Below, in pieces: positions 28,878 to 35,120 of a stretch of DNA of 35,120 bases (positions within the stretch are counted from its first letter, which is position 1; each line of letters begins with the position of its first letter). Position numbers and translations under genes: made by a program. The stretch lies in the NCBI GenBank assembly GCA_036555615.1, contig DATBKZ010000065.1:1-35120 (forward strand). The letters run 5' to 3'. The stretch is from SG8-41 sp036555615 (lineage in GTDB: Bacteria; Pseudomonadota; Gammaproteobacteria; Burkholderiales; SG8-41). The notes under the pieces are model-generated. The model had not been told where the DNA came from. It saw only the letters and a program-made list of their open reading frames with translations, and searched no databases.

Positions 28878-30086
28878 GTGGCCTCCCAATCCTTCGACTT
28901 CGCGCCGCTGCTGCCCGCGGGACTGCCGCCGGCGGCGGCGCGCTGGACCGGGCGCGCCAAGTGGGATTTCACCGGCGGCAACAACGATCCTGACAGCCTG
29001 CCACTCGACGGGCTGATCGCGGCCGCCGAGACGGTGATGAGGCGCGAGGGCCGCACGCTCGCGAGCTACGGGCTGGCGAACGGGCCGCAGGGCTACCGGG
29101 CGCTGCGCGAGTTCCTCGTCGCCAAGCTCAGGGCCGATGCCGGCATCGGCTGCACGGCCGACGACATCCTGATCACCTCGGGCTCGCTGCAGGCGCTCGA
29201 TCTCGTCAACGCGACGCTCCTCGAGCGCGGTGACACCGTGGTGATCGAGGAGGACTGCTACCAGGGCTCGATCAACCGGCTGCTGCGCCTCGGCGTGACA
29301 CCGGTCGGCATTCTGCTCGACCGCGACGGCATGCGCGTCGATGTGCTCGCCGCCGCGCTCGACGACTTGAAGAGGAAGGGCGTCCGGCCCAAGTACATCT
29401 ACACCATTCCGACGGTGCAGAACCCGACCGGTACGATCCTGCCGGTGGAGCGGCGCCGGGAAATGCTCCGGCTCTCGGCGCAGCATGGCGTGCCGATCTT
29501 CGAGGACGACTGCTATTGCGACCTCATCTGGTCGGGGAGCCGTCCGCCCGCGATCTACGCGATGAGTGACCGCGGCGGCGTCATCCACATCGGCTCGTTC
29601 TCCAAGTCGATCGCGCCGGCGCTGCGCGTGGGCTACATCGTGGCGCCGTGGGACTTGATGTCACGCATGCTCGCGCTGAAAACCGACGCCGGCACCGGCG
29701 CGCTGGAGCAGATGGTGCTGGCGGAATACTGCGCGGCGAACTTCTCCAGGCACGTCCCGCTGCTGCGGAAGAGCCTCCGCGCCAAGCTCGTGACCCTGAT
29801 GGAATCGTTGAAGGAACATTTCGGGGACTCGGTTGAGTTCGACGATCCGAAGGGCGGCATCTTCCTCTGGGTGAAGCTCCCCGACGGCGTCGACGCGCTG
29901 AAGCTCTACCAGCCGGCGGCTGCGGCCGGCGTCGTGATCAACCCCGGGCCCGAGTGGTCGGTGAACGAGTCCCACGCCCGCAGCCGCATGCGGCTGTGCT
30001 TCGCGAGTCTCTCCCACGAGGAAATCCACCAGGGCGTCGCGGCGCTGGCGGACGTGTGCCGGAAGGAATTCGGCGTGCCGCGCTGA
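28878..30086 (+). CDS. PLP-dependent aminotransferase, class I/II (MocR/LysN-like, no DNA-binding domain)
   Basis: A 402-aa fold-type I aminotransferase. The N-terminal KWDFTGGNNDPDSLPLDGL and SYGLANGPQGYRALREFL blocks, TSGSLQALDLVNATLLERGD, the PTVQNPTGTILPVERR (Asn-Pro-Thr-Gly) motif, FEDDCYCDLIW (Asp for the PLP ring) and the Schiff-base Lys in GSFSKSIAPALRVGYIVAPW (K243) are all present, with RMRLCFAS holding the carboxylate-binding Arg at the end. It resembles 2-aminoadipate transaminases and the aminotransferase part of MocR regulators. The GTG at 28878 is the best start, 24 nt after the binding-protein stop, which suggests a common transcript. Substrate unknown. Confidence 0.92.
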   Translation: MASQSFDFAPLLPAGLPPAAARWTGRAKWDFTGGNNDPDSLPLDGLIAAAETVMRREGRTLASYGLANGPQGYRALREFLVAKLRADAGIGCTADDILITSGSLQALDLVNATLLERGDTVVIEEDCYQGSINRLLRLGVTPVGILLDRDGMRVDVLAAALDDLKRKGVRPKYIYTIPTVQNPTGTILPVERRREMLRLSAQHGVPIFEDDCYCDLIWSGSRPPAIYAMSDRGGVIHIGSFSKSIAPALRVGYIVAPWDLMSRMLALKTDAGTGALEQMVLAEYCAANFSRHVPLLRKSLRAKLVTLMESLKEHFGDSVEFDDPKGGIFLWVKLPDGVDALKLYQPAAAAGVVINPGPEWSVNESHARSRMRLCFASLSHEEIHQGVAALADVCRKEFGVPR

Positions 30087-30119
30087 TCGCGACTCGAGGT
30101 CCACGGCGTCTTATCGGCT

Positions 30120-30147
30120 TTGATTGTCGCTCGTAGTAAGATATTCT
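30120..30147 (+). promoter_or_regulatory. Possible sigma-70 promoter before a Bug receptor gene
   Basis: TTGATT (30120-30125) and TATTCT (30142-30147) are separated by 16 nt, 27 nt before the ATG at 30175. Only a moderate match. Confidence 0.35.
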
Positions 30148-30174
30148 TCAGTCCCCAATCATCAGGAGAAGGTA

Positions 30175-31158
30175 ATGCAATTCATTTCCGGTTGCCGAAA
30201 GAAGCTGCCCTTGCTGCTGGTCGCCCTGGGCCTCGTCATTCCGATGGCGCCCGCGCAGGCTGCAGAGTACCCGAGTCGCCCCATCCGCATCATCACGCCG
30301 GCGAATCCGGGCGGCACGACCGACTTCCTCGCCCGCATGCTCGCAACGCATCTCACCAAGCTCTGGGGCCAGCAGGCGATCGTGGACAACCGCGGCAGCG
30401 CTTCGGGCGTGAACGCCGCGGAGATCACCAAGAACGCCGACCCTGATGGCTACACGCTCTTCATGCCCTACCATCAGCACACGGTGAATGCGGCCCTCCT
30501 CGCCAAGCTACCGTATCACCCGGTAAACGACTTTACGGCGATCAGCCAGATGACCGAGGGCGGCCTGCTGCTGGTTGTGAACCTCAAGCATCCGGCGAAA
30601 AACGCCAAGGAATTCGTGGAGTGGGCCAGGACCACCAAGAAGCCGATCAACTTCGGCTCGGCCGGCATCGGCAGCGGCGGCCATCTGGCGGGCGAGCTGT
30701 TCAAGCTGATGGCTGGAGTCAAGGCGGAGCATATTCCTTACAAAGGCACCGGGCCGGCGATCATCGGCCTCCTCGGCGGGGAATATGACTACAACTTCAT
30801 GGGTTTGACCGGCGCGTTTGGCCAGGTGCGCGGGGGCAAGCTGCGCGCCATCGCGGTGACGGCTTCCAAACGCCTCGAGACGGCCCCGGACATCCCGTCG
30901 ATGAGTGAGGTGCTGCCCGGGTTCGAGGTGGTGGGCTGGTATGGCGTGTCGGCGCCGGCGAAGCTGCCCAAGCCGCTGCTTGACAAGATCCATGCCGCGG
31001 TCACGTCCCTCGTGAAGTCGCCTGAATTCGCGAAGACCATGAGAAACCTCGGCTCCGAAGCCGTCAGCAGCACGCCCGAAGAATTCCGTCAGTTCATGCT
31101 CGCCGACATGAAGAAGTGGGCGGACGTGGTGAAGCGCGCCGGCATCAAGGCGCGGTGA
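30175..31158 (+). CDS. Bug/TctC-family tripartite tricarboxylate receptor
   Basis: A 327-aa periplasmic receptor. Signal peptide MQFISGCRKKLPLLLVALGL ending at PAQA-AE; then EYPSRPIRIITPANPGGTTD (family start), QQAIVDNRGSASGVNAAEI, DPDGYTLFMPY, the central INFGSAGIGSGGHLAGELFK, VKAEHIPYKGTGPAIIGLLG and LRAIAVTASKRLETAPDIPS, all classic Bug blocks. AGGAGAAGG lies 3-11 nt before the ATG. As in many Burkholderiales, no permease gene is next to it, so it may share a transporter encoded elsewhere or act as a sensor. It lies downstream of the aminotransferase gene but has its own possible promoter. Confidence 0.95.
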   Translation: MQFISGCRKKLPLLLVALGLVIPMAPAQAAEYPSRPIRIITPANPGGTTDFLARMLATHLTKLWGQQAIVDNRGSASGVNAAEITKNADPDGYTLFMPYHQHTVNAALLAKLPYHPVNDFTAISQMTEGGLLLVVNLKHPAKNAKEFVEWARTTKKPINFGSAGIGSGGHLAGELFKLMAGVKAEHIPYKGTGPAIIGLLGGEYDYNFMGLTGAFGQVRGGKLRAIAVTASKRLETAPDIPSMSEVLPGFEVVGWYGVSAPAKLPKPLLDKIHAAVTSLVKSPEFAKTMRNLGSEAVSSTPEEFRQFMLADMKKWADVVKRAGIKAR

Positions 31159-31219
31159 TGGCCGGCGGCCGCGATCGCCGATAGCGCCACGATCAGCTCT
31201 GCGCTGCGCCGCCGGCGAT

Positions 31220-32431
31220 CTAGCGCCGCGCCGGCGCGCGCTTGCGCAGCAGTTGCACGCCGACCAGCAGCGCCGGCAGGCCGCACGCGATGAAGCCGAT
31301 GCCGTAGCTGCCGGTGACGTCCAGAAATCCCGAATAGACGAGCGGCAGGATCAGCGCGCCGACCTGGCCGAACGAGAGCACGCCGCCGGTGACGCCGCCG
31401 CGCATGTCCTCCGGCGAGGCGGTTGCGGTTTCCGCCAGGAGGACGCCGTGCCAGGAGAGCGCCGTGGCGCTCAACACGCAGGCGATGAGCCCCACCAGCA
31501 GCGCCGGCCAGCCGGCGCTGGAGAACGCGAGGAGCGCCACGCTTCCCGCCATGCCGAGCGCAAGCCCCGCCATCACCAGTGAGGGCGAGACAAAGCTGCT
31601 GCCGATCCAGCCCCAGAGAACGCGCCCGGGCACGGCGACCGCCACCGCCACCGAAAAGAGAAAACCCGCCGCGACCGGCGTGTAGCCGATCGTCGTCAGA
31701 TAGGTGACGAAGTACGCGGTGAAGACCGCCTGCACGCCGTTGAAGGCGAGGCAGGCGAAGGACAAGGCGCGCAGGCGCGGGGTCGCGAGCACCACGGTCA
31801 AAGTCGACTTGAAATCGGACAGCCGGAAGCTGCGCGTGGGCACCCGGTCGTCATCGAACCGGTTGCGCAGGGGCTGCAGCAGGACGAACAGGATCGCGCA
31901 CGCCGCGCCGCAGGCGAGCATCGTCGTGCGCCAGCCCGTCCACTCCGTCACCAACGGCCCGAGCATGCCGGCGAGAAGGAGGCCGGCCGGCACGGCGGTC
32001 TGCTTGATGGAGAAGACCAGCGGCAGGTAGCGCAGCGAGGTGCAGCGGCTCAAGAGATGCGAGCTCGCCGGCGTCGATACGGCCCCGCCGCCGCCGGCGA
32101 TGACGGCGGACAGGAGAAGCGGCAGCGGCGTCCCCAGCGCAGCCAGTCCCATGCCCACGGCCAGCATGAGGAGGGCGATCTGGCTCACGCGCAGCGCGCC
32201 GTAGCGCACGATGAAGCTCCCACAGCCGAGCTGCGAGATGAGCGCGGACAAGGCCATCACGCCGAAATAGACGCCGATCCAGGCGGCATCGAGGTGCAAG
32301 TCCGTGATGATTGCCGGCGCGATCACCGCGGGCAGCGCCCTGCCCAGCGCAACGAAGGTCTGCTGAAAGAACATCGCCCCGAGGGCGAGCATGAGGTGCT
32401 GCTCGAGGCGTGGAATTTCCCTGGACTGCAT
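31220..32431 (-). CDS. MFS transporter
   Basis: A 403-aa transporter with about 12 membrane helices. Blocks: LMLALGAMFFQQTFVALGRA (helix 1), WIGVYFGVMALSALISQLGC with the loop GSFIVRYGALRVSQIAL (motif A position), LVFSIKQTAVPAGLLLAGML (helix 5, Pro- and Gly-rich), FTAYFVTYLTTIGYTPVAAG, PGRVLWGWIGSSF and the C-terminal GGVLSFGQVGALILPLVYSG. Resembles organic anion or metabolite transporters of the CynX/NimT type. ATG at 32431 is chosen over a TTG at 32485. It is convergent with the Bug receptor; a 9-bp GC stem (31161-31169 with 31208-31216) lies between the two stops. Substrate unknown. Confidence 0.88.
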   Translation of the reverse strand: MQSREIPRLEQHLMLALGAMFFQQTFVALGRALPAVIAPAIITDLHLDAAWIGVYFGVMALSALISQLGCGSFIVRYGALRVSQIALLMLAVGMGLAALGTPLPLLLSAVIAGGGGAVSTPASSHLLSRCTSLRYLPLVFSIKQTAVPAGLLLAGMLGPLVTEWTGWRTTMLACGAACAILFVLLQPLRNRFDDDRVPTRSFRLSDFKSTLTVVLATPRLRALSFACLAFNGVQAVFTAYFVTYLTTIGYTPVAAGFLFSVAVAVAVPGRVLWGWIGSSFVSPSLVMAGLALGMAGSVALLAFSSAGWPALLVGLIACVLSATALSWHGVLLAETATASPEDMRGGVTGGVLSFGQVGALILPLVYSGFLDVTGSYGIGFIACGLPALLVGVQLLRKRAPARR

Positions 32432-32544
32432 TCTTAACGGCGTCGGAGTCCTTGGAGTGTGCAACGAAACGCACGACGCGTCCAATGCCTTGCCGTCCTG
32501 GCGCCGGGAAGACGGGTGAACCTGAACCCTGCCCCGCTACTTCT

Positions 32545-33327
32545 TCATCGTCCCTTCCTGACGTCGTACTGTCTCCAGACCAGGAACGCGCCCCACGCAA
32601 ACGACGCGATCAGCACCGCGACGCCGAAGCCGTGCACGAGGCGACCCACGGCCTGCGCGCGGCCCAGCAGCCCGAGGTCTCCGAGCACGTCGATGAAATC
32701 GTGCGCGCCGGTATCACCCGTGCGTCCGGTCAGCAGGATGTGCTGGGGCGCCTGGGCGTCGTAGACGTAGGGCGCCGTGTCCATCACCGCGACGGCGCTC
32801 CACCAGAGCATCACGGCAGCGGCGAACGGATCGCGGTTCTTAACCAGGAAGATACCGCCGAGAACGAGCGGCAGCCCCACCTGGAACAGCGCGCCGCCCA
32901 GGTTGTGCATGAACTCCCCGAACGGGCGGAACACGATGTGCCCGAATTCGTGGAACGGCACCATGGGCGCGTGAATGAGCGAGCCCGCCATTTCCCACGA
33001 GGGCACGTCCATCGCGGCAAGCTTCACGCCGTAGACGATCAGGAGGGCGAGGAGGAGCGCCCGCGCGTAGACGTGGAGCGCGCTGACCTCCTCCGGCACG
33101 TGGAACGCGAGCTCTTGCGCGCGCGCGAGCCAGCCGCCGCCTTCCTCTTCAGCCGCGCGCGGCCGTGCGGCAGGCGCCGCCGGCGCGAAGCGCGAGCGCA
33201 GGTACTTGGAGAAGATCAGCCCGCACGCACCGCAGACATCCGCCGGCCCGGTCTCGCTCGCCGCGCGCTCGTGTCCGCACTTGGGGCATGTCCTGTACAC
33301 GCCAAAAAACCGTTTCTTGTCAGCCAC
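32545..33327 (-). CDS. Membrane protein with N-terminal zinc ribbon and HEFGH motif (M50-like candidate)
   Basis: A 260-aa protein with a zinc ribbon at the start (C14-P-K-C17, then C32-G-A-C35), a variable Ala/Pro/Glu linker, and a membrane part with about five helices. A metalloprotease-like H126-E-F-G-H130 motif stands in PMVPFHEFGHIVFRPFGEF. HEXXH inside a membrane domain is the pattern of site-2 (M50) proteases, which would need a further Asp; candidates are D200 to D220 in TGDTGAHDFIDVLGDLG. I do not know this family by name; it could also be a non-peptidase. ATG at 33327 (MADKKRFFGVYRTCPKCG) is supported by the ribbon immediately after it. The MFS gene start lies 113 nt downstream. Confidence 0.75.
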   Translation of the reverse strand: MADKKRFFGVYRTCPKCGHERAASETGPADVCGACGLIFSKYLRSRFAPAAPAARPRAAEEEGGGWLARAQELAFHVPEEVSALHVYARALLLALLIVYGVKLAAMDVPSWEMAGSLIHAPMVPFHEFGHIVFRPFGEFMHNLGGALFQVGLPLVLGGIFLVKNRDPFAAAVMLWWSAVAVMDTAPYVYDAQAPQHILLTGRTGDTGAHDFIDVLGDLGLLGRAQAVGRLVHGFGVAVLIASFAWGAFLVWRQYDVRKGR

Positions 33328-33446
33328 CAGCCGAAGACTGACGCCGCGTCACCGGGCTTCCAGGCATCTTAGCATCGCCGGCATTCGGTAGTTCTAAGCC
33401 CCTGAAGTGCATTGGCGTTATTTGGCGCGTGTCGCCCAGCGAGAGC

Positions 33447-33490
33447 TATACTCGCACCGTGTGCGCGGGACGCTCTGGAGCGTGCACACG
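33447..33490 (+). promoter_or_regulatory. Promoter -10 and structured 5' leader of the cupin gene
   Basis: TATACT (33447-33452) is a strong -10; a -35-like TTGGCG lies 19 nt upstream. Expected start of transcription is about 33459. There CGTGTGC (33458-33464) pairs with GCACACG (33484-33490) and ACGCTC (33470-33475) with GAGCGT (33478-33483), a 13-bp stem with a 5-nt bulge. A stem at the extreme 5' end is known to stabilise mRNAs. Confidence 0.45.
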
Positions 33491-33533
33491 TCTAGTAAGC
33501 GTGAATCGAGTATCTTCAACTAAGGAGGACTCC

Positions 33534-34007
33534 ATGAAAACAGCAAAGCTTCTGACCGTAGGATTTGCCTTGGGACTGGGTGGCTTTGTAGGAGCCCCAG
33601 CCTGGGCCGCGGAGTATCTGGGTGTGACACCGCGTGACATCAAGTGGGTGGACGCTCCGTCCATCGGCCCTGGGGCAAAAACCGCGGTCATTCACGGTGA
33701 CCCCAAGGGCTCGGGACCGTTTGTGATGCGTCTGAGAATACCGGCGAAGACCAACATCAAAGTGCACACCCACCCGGCCGATGAGAACGTTACGATCCTG
33801 TCAGGCACTCTGTACTTTGCGGCGGGGGACAAGTTCGACACCAAGAAGGCCAAGGCATTTGGCCCCGGCAGCTATTTCTCGATCGACAAGGGCAAGCCGA
33901 TGTTCGCCTACTCGACGGACAAGGAAGTGGTCGCACAAATCCATGGGACCGGACCTTGGGGAATGAGCTATGTAGGTGCGATGGATGCCCCGGCCAAGAA
34001 AAAATAA
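33534..34007 (+). CDS. Secreted cupin-domain protein
   Basis: A 157-aa exported cupin. Signal peptide MKTAKLLTVGFALGLGGFVG, cleaved near AWA-AE. The cupin motif 1 is KVHTHPADENVTILSGTLYF (H78, H80, E84) and motif 2 is around FGPGSYFSIDKGKPMFAYST, so a metal site formed by His/His/Glu is likely. AAGGAGGA stands 6 nt before the ATG at 33534; the frame extends upstream but without a signal peptide. Single-domain secreted cupins of this type often follow Bug receptors or oxidative-stress genes; the substrate is unknown. Codon use and A+T content in the leader differ slightly from the neighbours. A terminator hairpin follows. Confidence 0.9.
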   Translation: MKTAKLLTVGFALGLGGFVGAPAWAAEYLGVTPRDIKWVDAPSIGPGAKTAVIHGDPKGSGPFVMRLRIPAKTNIKVHTHPADENVTILSGTLYFAAGDKFDTKKAKAFGPGSYFSIDKGKPMFAYSTDKEVVAQIHGTGPWGMSYVGAMDAPAKKK

Positions 34008-34021
34008 CGCGCGAAATCAAT

Positions 34022-34063
34022 GAGGCCACGCTCGATCTCCCATGGATTGTGCGTGGCCTCTTG
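34022..34063 (+). terminator. Probable terminator after the cupin gene
   Basis: GAGGCCACGC (34022-34031) and GCGTGGCCTC (34051-34060) form a perfect 10-bp stem with a 19-nt loop, starting 14 nt after the stop. The T-tract is poor (TTGAATT). Confidence 0.5.
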
Positions 34064-34157
34064 AATTACAGGGCACGCGTTTTATTGGGCAAACCGGGTT
34101 CTCGTTGACGGTCGGCGGCGTGCCGATTAACGTGTAGAAAACAAGGAGGAGGGTCTC

Positions 34158-35120
34158 ATGCGTGCAGCAAGACTGTTGTTGGCCACGGTCGCCATCCCGG
34201 CGCTCATCGCGGCTTCCGCGGGATACGCCGCCCAACCGGCATTCCCGGAGAAGCCGATCCGGCTGATCATCGGCAGCGCCGCGGGATCGGGGCCGGACAT
34301 CATGGCGCGGCTCATCGGCGACCACCTCTACAGCGTGTGGGGCCAGCGGGTCGTCGTCGACACCCGTCCCGGGGTGGCCGGCATCATCAGCGCGGAGAAT
34401 GCGCTGCGCGCGGAGCGCGACGGCTACACCTGGATGATGCTCACCTCCCAGCTGTTCGTCGCGACCTCGGTCTTCCCCAACCTCACGTTCAACCTCGACA
34501 CGGACTTCGACTCGATCTCCCTCGTCGGGCTCGTGCCCTGGGTGCAGACGATCAACCCGCAGCTCCCGGCAAAGTCCGTCGCCGATTTGATCGCGCTCGC
34601 GAAGAAATCGCCGGGCAAGCTCCGCTACGGCTCCGGCGGCCCCGGCAGCGGCGAGCATTTCGCCACGGTCATGTTCACGCAAGCGGCCGGCATCGACATG
34701 CTGCACGTGCCCTACAAGGGCGTCGCGGGGGCCCTGATCGACGCGATCGCCAACGAGATCCAGATGCAATTCGCCGTATACCCCGCGGCGTTTCCCCACG
34801 TCAGTTCCGGCAGGCTGCGGGCAATCGGGGTCAGCACGGCGAAGCGCGCGCCGGGGCTGCCCAATGTCCCCGCGATAGCGGAAACATTGCCGGGTTTCGT
34901 GAATTTCGGCTGGTACAGCATCGTCGCGCCCAAGGGCTCGCCCGCGGCGATCCTCAACAAGGCGAGCGCGGAAATCGTCAAGGCGGCGCGCGCACCCGCA
35001 TTCGGCGAGCGGCTGAAAGTTCTCGGCATCGAGATCATCGGCGGCGGGCGCAAGGAGCTGAGCGACTTCCGCACGAGCGAGCGCAAGCGGGTCGCCGAGA
35101 TCGTGAGGGTTTCGGGAATT
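34158..35120 (+). CDS. Bug/TctC-family tripartite tricarboxylate receptor (cut at window end)
   Basis: 321 codons are open to the last base of the window, so only the final few residues and the stop are missing. Signal peptide MRAARLLLATVAIPALIAAS, cleaved near GYAA-QP. Family blocks: FPEKPIRLIIGSAAGSGPDI, QRVVVDTRPGVAGIISAENA, RDGYTWMMLTSQ, KLRYGSGGPGSGEHFATVMF, MLHVPYKGVAGALIDAIANE, LRAIGVSTAKRAPGLPNVPA and VNFGWYSIVAPKGSP. AAGGAGGAGGG lies 5-15 nt before the ATG. Same strand as the cupin gene but separated from it by a terminator. The ligand is unknown; partner permease genes may lie beyond the window. Confidence 0.93.
   Translation, partial: MRAARLLLATVAIPALIAASAGYAAQPAFPEKPIRLIIGSAAGSGPDIMARLIGDHLYSVWGQRVVVDTRPGVAGIISAENALRAERDGYTWMMLTSQLFVATSVFPNLTFNLDTDFDSISLVGLVPWVQTINPQLPAKSVADLIALAKKSPGKLRYGSGGPGSGEHFATVMFTQAAGIDMLHVPYKGVAGALIDAIANEIQMQFAVYPAAFPHVSSGRLRAIGVSTAKRAPGLPNVPAIAETLPGFVNFGWYSIVAPKGSPAAILNKASAEIVKAARAPAFGERLKVLGIEIIGGGRKELSDFRTSERKRVAEIVRVSGI

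Noticed and set aside
31161..31216. GC stem between convergent genes considered as a bidirectional terminator
   Set aside because: The 9-bp arms are 38 nt apart and there is no T-tract on either strand, so the evidence is too weak for a separate entry.

Overview
The window is GC-rich, densely coded chromosomal DNA, most likely from a betaproteobacterium of the Burkholderiales type. The evidence is three Bug/TctC-type periplasmic tricarboxylate-receptor proteins, an RpoE/RseA pair, a YqjD-YqjE-YqjK-like set, Hsp15 and typical GGAGG ribosome-binding sites. I cannot name a genus. No rRNA, tRNA, CRISPR array, transposase or phage gene was seen.

Left part (1-6.7 kb). On the minus strand lie the start of a TctA permease and its TctC receptor, then an overlapping operon of an ECF sigma factor, an unusually short RseA-like anti-sigma factor and TspO. 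A secreted fasciclin-domain protein is divergent from the sigma factor. The region between them holds two back-to-back ECF-type promoter motifs, suggesting one regulon. After a small Cys-containing membrane protein (with an FNR-like box upstream) and a beta-barrel protein come a minus-strand Fe-S (CCG-domain) oxidoreductase subunit and an NlpC/P60 lipoprotein.

Centre (6.7-16.1 kb). This is the most interesting region: a complete porin-cytochrome conduit for electron transfer across the outer membrane. In order it encodes a large decaheme OmcA/MtrC-family lipoprotein, a small secreted helix-hairpin-helix protein, a second decaheme OmcA/MtrC-family lipoprotein, an MtrA/DmsE-type periplasmic decaheme cytochrome and an MtrB/PioB-type barrel with the CKXC motif. 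That is 30 CXXCH haem sites in one cluster. A perfect FNR/Anr box sits upstream with a -10 at class II spacing, so induction at low oxygen is likely. A strong terminator with a possible competing antiterminator lies between the first cytochrome and the rest. Diverged repeats of about 80 bp lie just outside both ends. No CymA-like quinol oxidase or inner-membrane partner is present.

Middle right (16.1-25.4 kb). A translationally coupled DUF883-YqjE-YqjK-DUF2914 membrane set is followed by minus-strand genes: a DUF4382 lipoprotein, a secreted unknown, Hsp15 (hslR), a CmcJ/AsaB-type oxygenase-like protein, and an operon of a membrane protein, an amidohydrolase and an MFS transporter. The MFS start codon lies at the edge of a perfect 11-bp inverted repeat. 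A secreted unknown follows on the plus strand.

Right end (25.4-35.1 kb). Here are scattered metabolic and uptake genes: a VOC protein, an amidase, a beta-barrel protein, an NMT1/THI5-like binding protein next to a PLP aminotransferase, a Bug receptor, a second MFS transporter, a zinc-ribbon membrane protein with an HEFGH motif, a secreted cupin with a structured 5' leader, and a third Bug receptor cut by the window end. This part suggests a versatile scavenger of organic acids.
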